In this document: piece after piece, positions 24,775 to 36,640 of the stretch
Position numbering within the stretch: position 1 is the stretch's first letter
Layout: every line of letters begins with the position of its first letter
From: Sindora glabra
Taxonomy: Eukaryota > Streptophyta > Magnoliopsida > Fabales > Fabaceae
Assembly (NCBI GenBank): GCA_020226215.1
Contig: CM035233.1
Span: 37,842,027-37,906,026 of the forward strand
DNA: 64,000 bases
Direction of reading: 5' to 3'
Translations under genes and position numbers: made by a program
The notes under the pieces: model-generated
Seen by the model: only the letters and a program-made list of their open reading frames with translations
What the model was told of the DNA's origin: nothing
Databases searched by the model: none

Positions 24775-25541
24775 AACAATTCATGTAGAATATTCTATAT
24801 TACCTATAAATTGCCTCCATAGTTTCCTTTCTTTTCCTTCAAAGTTTCTTTTCTCTTTCACTCCTTTTTTTAGGTAGTATAAAAGACAATACATAATTGA
24901 TGCTACTTAACATCAACTACTAAGAAGCAAGTCACTCCTTCTAAGCTAATATCCTCTCATAGCTGTATTCTATGTAAAGTTATCATTTTAAAATAGATAA
25001 AGATAATCATTTTTCTTTTAAGTATTGTCAACTTAATGGAGTAAATTTATGAGTACTAGTGGCAACAAAGAATAAGTATTTCTATGAAGGTTCATTAATG
25101 ATAGCCATAAAGATAAAATTGGATAACTTTTTTAAGAGAAAATTTTCTATATACAATGCTACACGTTCTTATCTTCAAAAAAAAAAGGATTTTGTCATTG
25201 ATACTTAAGAAGATATAGTGTTTATAAACATAATTACATTTTAATACTTATTAAAGAAAAGTGATGATTTAGTTTGTGTATTGATAGAGCATGTTATAAG
25301 GATCAAGAGACAAGACAAGGTCAATATGATAATGGTTACTAATATTAGTCTCCTAATCCTTATAACCTGAACTATCAAAGAACAAACTCAATAATAACTT
25401 TTCTTTAATAAGTATTTGAAGTGTATCTCTCTACATGTCAATAATAAAATGCTTATTTTCAAAGATTAGAATGTGCAACATTATATTTGGAAATGTTATT
25501 CTAGTGCAGTTTTTACTTAAGATGCAAAAAGTTATTTTTTT
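24775..25541. other. Gene-free stretch
   Basis: AT-rich, with no open frame or repeat that I can assign to a family. Confidence 0.5.
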
Positions 25542-27334
25542 TCACAAAAAAACCAAATAGCATCGATTATTTATCAAAACCGATGTGGTTTGGCAAAATT
25601 AGAGTAGACACCACATCAATTTTTTTACCATAACCAATGTATAAAGATACACAACAATTAGCTAACTTATAATAAATATTTATTAATACACTAATGATGG
25701 CATTTATGAGGTGCATTATATTAGGATATAAAAACATAGATCATAAATACTAAGCATCTACTGATAAAGTGTATCAAAAATCACCAAAAATTACAATGTT
25801 TTAAGTATATCAATAGTTAAATTGTATGAAGCAAAATAACTGTAATACATTAGTTTTGATTAATGATTGACATCTAAATTTCTACATAATGCATATAAAT
25901 TTTATTCTTACTCTCCATTTGAAACATCTAGGTAATGTCTTATCAATAATTTGTGAATGAATGAGAAATTGTAATGCGAAGAAGTAGTATTGCCATTCTT
26001 ACATTGGAAGGCTTAACCTTTTAAGTTTATTGTTAGACTAGTTATACTTCTTCTTTTCACAATAATTTATCTTCAGTTAGTAACTATCACACCCTTCAAA
26101 ACTATCTTTATAGTTCATGTTCCATCTTAAGAAGCACAATTAGGGAGAAAATGCAATAATGAGAAAACTTATGAGAAATTATAGTAGAAAGAAATATTGT
26201 CACCATTTTTATACTGGAAAAGTTATTTTTTTAAGTTCATTGCAAGATTAGTTATAAAAAAATTATAAGAAAAGTTATCCCACATTATGCCATTTTTATA
26301 TAATAATTTTTTAAGTAAAAATTCATAATTTATAGTTTATAATCATTTGTTAGTTTCTCATTAACCTTAACTAAAACTTCTTTTTCATTGTAAATTATAG
26401 TCTCTTGTTTTTTAAATAGTTCAATCACTTGCAAAAAAAATAATTTTAATACTATCAACTTGTAAAATTATAAAAAATTAGCCTAAAATATAATGGAAAA
26501 TAAAATATTTTGATTTATGACATCGATTTTTATTTAATAATTGATGTTTAAGATTCTATAATTGAATGAAATCATTTTATTATAAACATTGATTTTTCCT
26601 TGATAATTGACATGTAAACTTAAATCACTTTGAAAACAATGGCATGAGATTAAAATAAAAAGCATAAAATCATGGTGCCATTTGCAAATTTTATTGCAAA
26701 ACTCTTTTAACTCTTAAATGATTCTCCCTCTAATGAGTTATATTCTCTTTTCAACATTAAGATGATTCTCTTAAGTTCTATATCTTCACTCACTAATAAA
26801 TTTGTAGGACTAAAGTTTTATTAGTCTATAACTAAATATGTGAGGTTTAGCATACAACGGAAAAGAGTATAATATAAATGTAAGGATTTGTTTTACATTT
26901 TATATTTTTTCTTGCAGTTTAGTTTTTAGTTTCATAATTGACTATATTTTGTTACCTTTCATTTTGATGCAACTTTTACAAGTTTGTACAAGTAATAAAA
27001 TTGATTTCATTCATTTTCTTTAGCATTTAATGTAATATAATACATGAAATTTTAATGCATTTTGCTCACTACATTTGTTGGTATTAGATATGTTTTTCTA
27101 GAGAATGCTAACCTCAGTAATTGGTACTTGTAGCAAAGCACCCATCTAACTAAGGTAACTTCTCACTATTTCTTATACTTTTTTCACTTTAAATTATTAA
27201 AATTGGGATAGAGATATTAGTCTAGTTAAGGTTTATTAGGGTTTAAAGGGAATAACATACAACATCGATTGTTTATAACAACTAATATTACTTTGTAACA
27301 AAAATTCTTTGTATAGTATTCTCACAAAGAAATG
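25542..27334. mobile_element. Possible CACTA-type element: left end and subterminal repeats
   Basis: From 25542 the sequence reads CACAAAAAAACC, then CATCGATTATTTATC and AACCGATGTGG, followed by repeated GATTTTT/TTGATGT/CATTGATT motifs at 25610-25640, 26520-26620 and 27260-27290. CATCGAT-type inverted subterminal repeats are typical of one group of plant CACTA elements. The Athila element inserted at 27340, and AAAATTGATATTATTTT resumes beyond it at about 39817. A TATAGTAGT word near 39970 could be the decayed right terminus. The ends are not clean. Confidence 0.35.
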
Positions 27335-27339
27335 ATAAT

Positions 27340-28640
27340 TGATGTGATTCCACAAGTGCACGGGTTTGGTCGAGTTATAGTATAAAAGATATCATCTCCA
27401 CAGGGATTAAGTATTGATTACTAACTAAATTTCAAGATAAATTATCTAGGTGTACTAATTGTGATTGTGAATTAAGAGTAAAATGTGAAATAAAATTTAG
27501 TTACCAAAAAGAAAGCAAATGAAACTAAAATGAATTAAGTAAAGATCTAATTCAAATGAGATGAAAATGTACTCAGTTTTGGGGTTTCGTTGTTCAATTC
27601 CTTATGGAATGAAGACAACTTTCTGGCCTGATTTACTATTAATTTAGATTGCTAGATTACCAAAAGTAAACTATAACTCATTGCAAGGCTACTAGCTACT
27701 AACCAATAGATAAAGTGCCTAGAATTTCTCTAGTAATCACTCACCTAGGTTGCATTAATAGTGCTTTGAGAATCCAATTTTAGACATTTCATCTTGTGCA
27801 AAAGAATCCAATTAGCTTAATTCCTAAGTCTAATAGAGATTCCCAATGATTATGCAAGGTCTGATTAATTAATTGGTCATTCCAACCTAAAATCAACTAA
27901 TCCTTTGTACAAATCCAATATTCCGAAAGTATTAGGTTGTTGAATTACAAAATAGCATAATCAAATCATAAATTAACGATAAATCAAGCTAGATTATATT
28001 AAAATTAAATCCATAAATCCATGAATAAGTCTACCCCAGCTGAGTAATGAGGTTTAGTATGAGTTCATTACAAAACCAATAGAAAACCAGAAAATAGAGA
28101 AGGGAATCAAACTAGTCATGAAGCTTTACAAATTCCTTGCTTAAATCTTCAATCCTTCACTTAAATCCAATCCTCCAAGGCTAGCAGTCACCCTCTATGT
28201 CTCTAGGTCTCCCCAAGGGTTACAGACGGCTCTCCTTCTAATTTTTGGCTCTCCTATTTTCATCCTCAGCAAATTCTCCGCATAAAACTGATATCAGCAA
28301 AGTACACGGGGTATGACACGGCCCGCGTCATACCCCATGTTCTTCTACGAAGGGCTTAAAAACTGCTCAGCAAGGCTTCGAAACACACAGAAAGGTACAC
28401 GGCCCTCCACACAGGGTTCCCATACCCCGTGTTCTTTGCCAAATCGGTGTATTTGCTTTGATTCTCTACAATTTGCATGGTTTTAGTTCCGGATCCTTTT
28501 CTAATGCTTTAATGAGTCACTTTGAAATTTGAAAATGAAATATCAAGCATCTAAGTACCTTTTTCCAATGAATTTGCACAAAAAACTCAATAAATAAGTA
28601 ATGAAGCACATAAAATATAAGTGCAAAAATGCATTTATCA
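27340..28640 (-). repeat. Athila 3' LTR
   Basis: It begins TGATGTGATTCC and ends GCATTTATCA on the plus strand. It aligns along its whole length with 38519-39798, with scattered substitutions and small indels. It contains two of the ~91-bp spaced hairpin units (28304 and 28395). The polypurine tract abuts it at 28641. Confidence 0.95.
28304..28432. repeat. Two hairpin-bearing units in the 3' LTR
   Basis: The first (28304-28340) has arms ACACGGGGTATGACACGG and CCCGCGTCATACCCCATGT, a near-perfect inverted repeat. The second (28395-28432) is a weaker palindrome of the same kind with arms ACACGG...CCGTGT. Their starts are 91 bp apart, matching the 92-94-bp spacing in the internal array at 32307-32623. 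Confidence 0.85.
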
Positions 28641-28652
28641 ATTCCCCCACAC
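28641..28652 (-). promoter_or_regulatory. Athila polypurine tract
   Basis: The minus strand reads GTGTGGGGGAAT immediately before the 3' LTR. This is the position and composition expected for the plus-strand DNA primer of reverse transcription. Confidence 0.85.
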
Positions 28653-30372
28653 TTGAATCTTGCTCGTCCTCGAGTAAGGAAGTAAGAGAACAAAAGTTTA
28701 CTCCACTTTTCTGCTAATATTATCGGGCAATCATTCAGTGAATCAGAAATTAGGATCAATCATGCAAGGCATCTAAATGAAAATAAAGCAGCAAAATAAG
28801 TCAATCCTCAGCATAAAAGCAAAAGAGAAGAGCCTCATAGGTAAAGTATTCACTCAAACTCTCAAGATAAGACTTGTGTATACTCTCAAATCAATCAGCT
28901 CAGGACTTAATGCTACCATATGCTTGCAAAAGCTCTAGTCTCCACTGCTATCTTGTAAAATGCATGCAAATCAGAGGGCTTTATTAAGGAAAATGATGAG
29001 GGTAGAGGAAAGGAAGATTAAGGGATGAAAAGCAATAGAGTCAAAGAAGGGAAAAGATGCATTGGCTTTAAGTTTAACCATTGTCAAGTTCAATTGCTCA
29101 GCTTAGCATATTGCTTTACTTCTATTCATTGCCTCAACTTTTTCTATAACAGCAAACAAAACTTTTCTTTCTTTCTTATTTTCCAACAAGCTTTTCTTCT
29201 TCTTCTCCTCAAATTATTTATTTATTATTAATATTTTCTTTCTTTCTCATTTTTTATTTTTTTTATTATATATATATATTATATATATTAACAATAAATC
29301 ATTAACTTACTCAGCTGAGCAGCCCTATGTAAGAGCCTCTAAGTGATAGCCAAACTCATTTAACAATGTCTAAGTTCCCCTAAACTCTGCAGTTCAAGTT
29401 CACTTGGGTGGTGGCTTTGAATGCACATATGATGGTTAGGCTTGAAATGAGGGTTCAAGGCTCAAGGTAGCTAGCTAGGGGCAAAGCTAAAAATATTCTA
29501 GAATAAATTAAAAAAAATATTCTAGGTTAAATCAAAGAAAGGATTTAAATAAGCAAAACAAATAAAAAGGGTGAAGAAACATGGCCTTATCATTTTTGAC
29601 ATGCAAAATACATAAAATGTAGCCTCAAAAAGAACAAATGCAAGTTCTAGAGCAAAAAGTCAAGAGTGAGACATAATCCCTCAAGAAAATAAAAGTGAGC
29701 CTCAAATTCTAATGTGAAAAATTGCTCAATAGGATCGAGTCTCGTGAGGATCAATTATGCTCATTACTTCTAACTTCAAGCTTTAGACTTTCCTTATTAA
29801 GTTACTAGTTAATCATTAAAAGAGTAAAGCATGAACAAATCCACTTTAGTCAAAAGACTGCCCTAAAAAATTTAAAAATTTTCACAAATCATTGCATTTG
29901 GAGTAAATTCCAGTACTCTAAATCAATCAAGCATATTCAAGTGCAATATATTCTAAAAGCTACTCCCCCACACTTAAAATTGGATATTGTCTTTAATGTA
30001 CAAAAGTAAATAGAAAAGAGACAAAAAAAAGATGGGGACTAAAACTTCCCTGACAAGTGGAGCTTTGTTCTCAATTACAGAGCATGACATCCGGCAGATC
30101 CACAAGCAGAGAAAGATTAGGAGACAAAAGGGGGACTGCTAATGTAAAAGAGAAGAGATGCATTACTGGAATAAAGTATGTCGATAGTTAGTTATTACAG
30201 ACATAAATAGTAAAAGTGAGAGAAAATAAAAGACAAAGAGTCAAAGCAATACAAACTAAATGAAAGTGCATCACAAATATAAGTACAGACTAAGATAAAT
30301 AAGAATAGAAAAGAGGAAAAAGGAAAAGGCAGAGTGGTGAGTATTCTGCTGGTGAAGGTGTAATCTGAGCTA
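28653..30372 (-). mobile_element. Athila 3' non-coding region with a second polypurine tract
   Basis: No coding capacity was recognised; open frames at 28517-28759 (minus) and 29025-29231 (plus) are chance frames. At 29963-29974 the minus strand carries AAGTGTGGGGGAGT, almost the same as the tract abutting the LTR but about 1.3 kb upstream of it. A short AT microsatellite lies at about 29264-29290. Confidence 0.7.
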
Positions 30373-31573
30373 CTAAGCAAGAGGATCTGGATCAGTTAGA
30401 GGATCTCGATCAGCAGGAGAAGAGAGGTGGAAAAGCTGGAAAAGGGCCTCAACCATGCTCTCATTGTGTCTAGACCTCCTGTCCAAGTCATCATAAAGGG
30501 CCTCAATCCTCAACAAACACTCAAATAAGCACTACTGCTCAGCCAGAATCTGCTGCTGACCAGACAACATATCTCTAAAATAGGCCTCATGTGAAACTTT
30601 CCCACCTGCAGAAGATGATGGACCCATGTCAGGAGCTACATGAGCATCAGTATCATTCGCAGAAAAATCAATCTCATCCTCAGGTGGTAGTTGCTGCACA
30701 GGCTAGATCCCTCTAGCTAGAAGGATGCCCTTACGAAGGGGTGTCATTTGAGATGCCATAGAAAGGGATCCATAAGGCCGATCAAAAAGTCCCAATCGCC
30801 TGGTTAATCTGGTGATGTATGGATCAGCAGCAATACTCCCAGCACGTCTATCTGATGTCTGAACTGAAAGGAAGTGTGCAAGTGCAACTCCAATGTGGAT
30901 GGGGACTCTCTGTATCATGTTGTACAGGAAGAGAATGTCAGCTGTCCTTACCACTTCGTGAATATGCCCCCAACCACTCAAAGTATGACTAAGAATAGAG
31001 TGGATAACTCGCCATGCTACTCTCCGAAGACTAGATGTCTTACTCTTCGTCGGATCATAAAAGCTCCCAGTAGCAATGTCGAACCATACTTGCCACTCCT
31101 AGGTCCCATGAGGCAGTCCTACCCAAATATCCTGATACTCTAGGGTGGCTACAAAGTCTCCATAGTAAATCCCTATGTGTATTGAAAATTAGGTGACACT
31201 CATAGAATATATGACTATCTTGAGGTAAAACTGCACTGTTAACAGTGCCAAAGTATCTCTCCAGATGGAAAGTGCTAAGAAACTCTAAGGTAAGCTCTCT
31301 ATATGTAGGCTATATGATTTGAAAAAAGGTCTCCCAAGCACCTACACTGATGAGCTCTTTGATCTCGTCCTCAAGCCCAAACTTTCTCAAGACTCTCCAA
31401 TCCATATATTACTCCTCCACAAATGATTAGTTTCTATGTCTACTAAATGCCTAGATATGGGCCTCATACGTGAACTTAAGGAATTGGGAGGTAGGGGGTC
31501 CCCTAGAGGAGGTCCCTCTAGAAGTACTACCTCCAAAGGTCTGCTTAGCAGTCATCTTCTGTCTTTTTGACAT
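30373..31573 (-). pseudogene. Athila env-position ORF (plant transposon protein), broken
   Basis: A start codon at 31573 and a stop at 30373-30375 bound a frame interrupted by several stops and at least one frameshift. The clearest part is 30981-30703: RVAWRVIHSIL just upstream, then SGWGHIHEVVRTADILFLY and DPYITRLTRRLGLF. Upstream pieces DWRVLRKFGLEDEI and TLEFLSTF match the pattern of the plant transposon protein found after pol in Athila-like elements. The position between integrase and the 3' LTR is that of the env-like gene of this lineage. I see no clear signal peptide or membrane segment, so an envelope function is not claimed. The C-terminal part is acidic and ends about 30375. Confidence 0.65.
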
Positions 31574-32306
31574 GACCTACAAGGGAAAACTAGAATATGA
31601 AAGAGAATAAAAAAAAATTGGTAGAGTTTCCCCAAAAAATTAAACAATTCTAGGTTCAAAAACTCAGATATTGCACTAAAATAATTGTAAAGAAATCAAT
31701 CACTAATCTATGAGCATGTCATATAGTGCCAATGAGCTATTGAGAGTCATACGTTATCCATAGAGAACTCAGTCACAGCGAGCAATTCTAATGAGTATCC
31801 AATGTCAAAGGAAGTGCAAGTCAGAGCTTGACGGTATTAATGCAAGCAAATCAGCAAAACAAATGAGGTAAATTATTCAATCATGTTTCTCAAGTAAACA
31901 TTAAACTCTAAAGAATTTCACTACAATCAATAAGAGCTAGCCAAAAAAAAAATTCAGAGGCTATGTACATTCCTATAAGTCCTATTGTCATTGAAGCTAA
32001 ATAAACATAAGTAAGTCTTAAATTACTTCAAAGAACTCAAGGGAAAGGCCCTTACCTCGTGAATGCCAGAGAAAAACCTAAAGTCACTACTCAAAATCAA
32101 AGAGAAACCCAAAACTTGCAATTGCACCGATTAAATCAAAGATTAAATAGTCAAAATGCTTCAAATAACTAAGAAAAAATAATTTAATCGGTGTATTTTA
32201 GGAGAAGAAGGGTTAAATGGGTGTAGGAAAACTGGATCATGGTGGGTGCTGAAGAAGATGAAGGAAAATGAAGGAAATTAGCCATTAAAAGCACCATCGT
32301 CCAGGA
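31574..32306 (-). mobile_element. Athila spacer upstream of the env-position ORF
   Basis: No open frame or known motif. It lies between the hairpin array and the env-position ORF and probably represents the leader of that ORF. I saw no obvious splice acceptor, although a spliced transcript would be expected from the lineage. Confidence 0.5.
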
Positions 32307-32623
32307 ACACAAGGTCGGACACGACCCGTGTCGTACCTTGTGTTCTTTTGCGAATGAGCATTCTGAAGAACAAGTTTAAAAAGGATTTTCGCAAGAGTAC
32401 ATAGGGTTTGACATGGCCCGTGTCATGCCCCATGTATCTCTTTGGAAGGCATTTTGAAGAGCATGTTTTCAAAAATAAAACTTTGCAAGAGTACACGAGG
32501 TTTAACACAGCCCGTGTCGTTCCCCGTGTATCTCTCTGGAAGGCATTAAATGTAAAAAATTCTCAATCATGAATCAGATAGTGAGTATACAAGGTATGAC
32601 ATGGCCCATGTCGCACTCCGTGT
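32307..32623. repeat. Four tandem ~93-bp units, each with a ~37-bp hairpin
   Basis: Palindromes start at 32307, 32399, 32493 and 32587, giving spacings of 92, 94 and 94 bp. The first has arms ACACAAGGTCGGACACG and CGTGTCGTACCTTGTGT. The others follow the pattern ACAyrrGGTwTGACATGG - CCCrTGTCrTnCCCyrTGT with a few mismatches. The intervening DNA is also related (GGAAGGCATTTTGAAGA, TTTGCAAGAGTAC). The same units appear twice in each LTR. They lie in the pol-to-env spacer, where a regulatory or packaging structure is conceivable, but this is inference. Confidence 0.9.
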
Positions 32624-32887
32624 ATCTCACTGGAATGAATTCTAAGCCTTCTATACATGAAAATGAATAGCAAAAATGCATATATACCTAATTTACCTAA
32701 AAATAATGACCAAATGCAATAAATGAGCATCGTAAATCAATAACCAATAACTTAAATGCCTCAAACCAGTTAGAAACTCAAAGAAAATAGGAAAACAAAG
32801 ATTAAAAGCAATAAAAATGGAAAATTTTGCTTGGGTTGCCTCCCAAGAAGCATTTGTTTAAGGTCATAAGCTCGACCCTTATTTCAA
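32624..32887 (-). mobile_element. Athila region just downstream of integrase
   Basis: Short non-coding stretch between the integrase stop and the hairpin array. The minus strand has a CTTCTTGGGAGGCAACCCAA segment around 32838-32857, itself partly palindromic. Confidence 0.5.
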
Positions 32888-34272
32888 TCAGTCTGAAGGT
32901 GCCGTTATTGGTGGCCCGGCAATATAATGTTTCAATCTCTGACTATTAACCTTGAAATTTCCGATGCTCTCACTCCAAATTTCTACAGCTCCAAATGGAT
33001 ATACCTTTTTCACATGAAATGGCCCAGTCCACCTTGTTTTGAGCTTTCCTGGAAAGAGCTTAAATCTAGAACTGAACAATAACACCAAGTGTCCTTCATG
33101 GAATTCCCTCCTAAGAATGCGCTTGCCGTGCCAAATCTTTGTTCTTTCTTTGTACATCTTAGCATTGTCATAAGCATCATTTCTTAATTCTTCAAGTTCA
33201 AGAAGTTGAAGCTTTTTTTTCTCCCCAGCAGATTGCAAGTTAAAATTTAGCAACTTTTTTGCCCAATATGCCTTATGTTCTATCTCTACCGGCAAATGAC
33301 AATGCTTCCCATAAATAAGCCTAAATGGTGCCATTCCAATGAAAGTCTTGAAGGCAGTCCTATAAGCCTATAAGGCATTATCCAACTTGAAGGCCCAGTT
33401 TCTCCTTGATTTAGACACAATCTTTTCTAGTATGCTCTTAATTTCTCGATTTGAAAGCTCCACTTGCCCACTAATTTATGGGTGATATGGAGTAGAGATT
33501 TTCTGGGTTACACCATACCCTTTCAAGAGGGATTAAAATTGAGTGGCAATAAAGTGAGACCCTCTATCACTGATGACTGCTCTTGGAATCCCAAATTTAG
33601 AAAACAACACCTTCTTGAAGAATTTAATTACAACTTTTGCATCACATGTCCGAGTGGCAATTGTCTCCACCCATTTGAAGACATAATCTACTGCCACAAG
33701 TATGTATTTATTACTGCAAGAAGGTGGGAATGGTCCCATAAAATCAATTCCCTAGACATCGAATATTTCCACTTCCAAAATATTGTTCAAAGGTATCTCA
33801 TGCCTTTTTTATATACTACCAACTCTCTGACATTGGTCACATGAAGTCACATACTGATGAACATCTTGAATAAAGTTGGCCAGTAGAAACCTGCCTGGGC
33901 AATCTTTGCAGTTGTCCTTGAGGTGCCGAAGTGTCCTCCATTGGGGGAAGAGTGACAATGGAACAGAATATTATCAATTTCTTCATGAGGCACACACCTT
34001 CTGAACAAGCCATCAGCACATCTTCTATAGAGAAGAGGTTTATCCCAAAAATAATGTTTTACCTCTGCTAAGAACTTCTTTTTCTGCTGATCTCCTACAT
34101 CCGAAGGTAAAATTCCACTCACAATATAGTTAACATAGTTGGCAAATGATGGGATAGCTGAACAAGAGACAACCAACAGATAATCATCTGAAAGGGAATC
34201 ATTTATTGGCATCCCCTTGTCTACCTCATCCTCCAACTCCTGCTTTAACCTTAAAAGGTGATCAACCACCAT
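32888..34272 (-). pseudogene. Athila integrase, broken
   Basis: The integrase copies retroelement cDNA into host DNA. The first open frame (34272-33847, 141 codons) carries the zinc-binding region near its end (HCHSSPNGGHFGTSRT... GFYWPTLF). After stops, the core follows: GIDFMGPFPP (first catalytic D), ISDRGSHF (second D, in the frame 33739-33533) and SGQVELSNREIK (catalytic E, about 33440). The last frame (33334-32888, 148 codons) holds the C-terminal domain, with MAPFRLIYGK, HGKRILRREFHEGHLVLLF and LKTRWTGPFHVKKVYP. So the DDE triad is readable, but stops separate the pieces, including one between PYHP and SGQVE. It follows RNase H on the same strand. Confidence 0.9.
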
Positions 34273-35646
34273 ATTTTTTGTACCCTTTTTATCTCAAATT
34301 TTCAGATCAAATTCTTATAACAAAAGAATCCATCTGATTAGGCGAGGCTTGGCTTCTTTCTTGCTCAAAAGGTATCTAATTGTTGCATGATTTGTGAAGA
34401 CCACCATCTTAGAATCCACCAAATAGGATCGAAACTTGTCAACTGCATAAACTACTACTAACAATTCTTTCTCAGTTGTAGCATAATTCAGCTGAGCCTC
34501 ATCTAAGAACTTGCTGGCATAGTATATAGCATGAACCTTCCTATCCTTCCTTTATCCGAGTACCGCACCTACTGTATAGTTGCTAGCATCGCACATCACC
34601 TCAAATGGTAGACTCCAGTCCGGTGCTTGCATGATTGGGGTAGAAATCAAGGCCTCCTTTAACCTACAAAATGCATCCAAACAATCTTGATTAAAATCAA
34701 AAGCAACATCTTTTGCAAGTAGATTAGTTAAAGGTTTGGCAATTTTAGAGAAATCTTTGATGAAGCGTCGGTAAAAACCAGCATGTCCTAGAAAACTCCT
34801 CACTCCCTTTACAGAAGTTGGGGAAGGTAATTTCTCTATGATTTCTACCTTAGCCTTGTCTACCTCAATACCAAGCTCTAATACTTGATGGCCAAGGACA
34901 ATCCCTTATCTCACCATAAAATGGCATTTCTCCAAGTTGAGTACTAAATTTATCTCTTCACATCTCTGCAGCACTTGAGATAAATTAGTCAAACAGTTAT
35001 CAAAGGAAGTACCATATGCAGAAAAATCATCCATAAAGACTTCCATGATGTTTTCAATAAAATCAGAGAAAATAGCCATCATATAACATTGAAATGTAGC
35101 AGAAGCATTACACAAACCAAAGGGCATTTTTCTATATGCAAAAGTGCCATAAGGACATGTGAATGTGGTCTTTTCTTGATCACTTGGATGTATATGAATT
35201 TCAAAGAAACCAGAATAACCATCCAAGTAATAGAAATGTGAATCCTTAGCTAACATTTCCAAAGTTTGATCAATGAAGGGGAGAGGGAAATGATCTTTTC
35301 GGGTTGCTTTGTTCAATTTTCTATAGTTTATACACATCCTCCAGCCCATGACAGTCCTAGTGGAAATTAGCTCATTATTGTCATTTTTCACTACAGTTAA
35401 TCCCCCTTTCTTTAGGATAACATGTATTGGACTAACCCACTGACTGTCTGAAATTAGGTAGATTACCCCAACATCAAGCAACTTCACTATTTCTTTCTTT
35501 ACAACTTCTTTCATGTTTGGATTTAGCCTTCTCTGATGTTCAATGGAGGGTTTCCTATCTTCCTCCATTAATATCCTATGCATGCATATTAAAGGACTAA
35601 TCCCTTTCAAATCAAAAATTTTGTACCCCAAAGCCTTTTTATACAA
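34273..35646 (-). pseudogene. Athila reverse transcriptase and RNase H, broken
   Basis: The RT frame 35646-34906 (246 codons) has the polymerase blocks in order: INYRKLN (about residue 106), LDGYSGF (141-147, with catalytic Asp), MPFGL (174-178) and FMDDF (204-208, the two catalytic Asp). A stop follows, then LGHAGFYRRFIKDFSKIAKPL and the RNase H start VMCDASNYTVGAVLG (frame 34803-34552). Beyond another stop, YYASKFLDEAQLNYATTEKE supplies the catalytic Glu. The expected TDHA motif reads TNHA, so a catalytic Asp appears replaced by Asn. Stops within RNase H (after VGAVLG and near LIRWILLL) confirm inactivity. Confidence 0.93.
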
Positions 35647-35656
35647 TCTAAGCTAC

Positions 35657-36640
35657 CTAAGCAAATTTTTCTGTTTCAATGGCATTTAGATTTGCATTTA
35701 CAATCACAGGATAAGTGGAATGAGGTCCTAGAAATTCATACCTGAGGGTAGATGGGAGAGGTTTCAATTCTACCTTAGGAGGTGTCTCTTCCTCAATGGA
35801 GAGATTCTTAGACTGCACTTCCAATGATTCAATTGCTTCAGGGAGGGAAAATGGAGGGCTTGCCTCTAAAAATTCTGCATATGCAGCAATCTCCTCAATT
35901 TCATTTTCAGCAACTTTATCCCTTACTAGACATGTTTCAATTGGATCTTGAAGGCAACCCATGAGAAGGTTTTCTTTCACAACCTTATCTAGCACATAAA
36001 TCCTGCATATTGAATCTTCACAAACAGGTAATTTAATTGATTGATTCAAGTTAAACTCAATTTTTTCATCTCCCATAGATAATGAAAGCTTTCCATTTTT
36101 AACATCAATTAAAGCACCCGCAGTGGCTAAAAAAGATCTACCTAAAATGATAGGAATTTGTGTATCCTCTTCTATTTCAAGTACAATAAAATCAACAGGA
36201 ATGAAAAACTTACCAACCTTGATAGGTATATCCTCAAGTATACCTACTAGGTATTTCACAGAGCGATCTGCTAACTAAAGTAAAATTGTGGTGGGCTTCA
36301 TTTCTTCTATAGTCCATCTCTTTGCAACTGACAGTGGCATAAGGCTCACACTTGCTCCCAAATCACACAATGCCCGATCAATAGGGACATTTCTAATCAT
36401 ATAAGGAATGGAGAAGCTGTTTGGGTCCTTAATTTTAGGAGGTAGTTTATTTTGGATGATGGCACTACACTCCTCTGTTAATGCTACAATCTCATGCTCC
36501 TTTAGCTTTCTTTTGTTTGAGAGGATATCCTTCAAGAACTTTGCATATGATGGCATTTGTGAAAAGGCATCAGTGAAAGGGATATTAATGTATAATTTCT
36601 TCAACACTTCCAAGAACTTCCCAAACTGCATATCAAGCTT
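35657..36640 (-). pseudogene. Athila aspartic protease region, broken
   Basis: The frame 36631-36275 (118 codons) contains ALCDLGASVSLMPLS, with DLGAS at residues 90-94. DLGAS is the usual active-site form of Athila/Tat proteases in place of DTG/DSG. A stop after TTILL separates it from the next frame, 36259-35657 (200 codons), which has IPIILGRSFLATAGALIDV, the typical flap-side ILGRPFL-like segment. The acidic tail that follows leads into RT across a few codons. It would process the Gag-Pol polyprotein. Confidence 0.9.

Noticed and set aside
28304..28432. Hairpin pairs considered as a CRISPR array or terminators
   Set aside because: The units lie in an LTR of a plant retrotransposon and there are no unique spacers of constant length; a CRISPR reading does not fit.
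33464..33844. 126-codon plus-strand open frame
   Set aside because: It is antisense to the Athila integrase core, which explains its openness.
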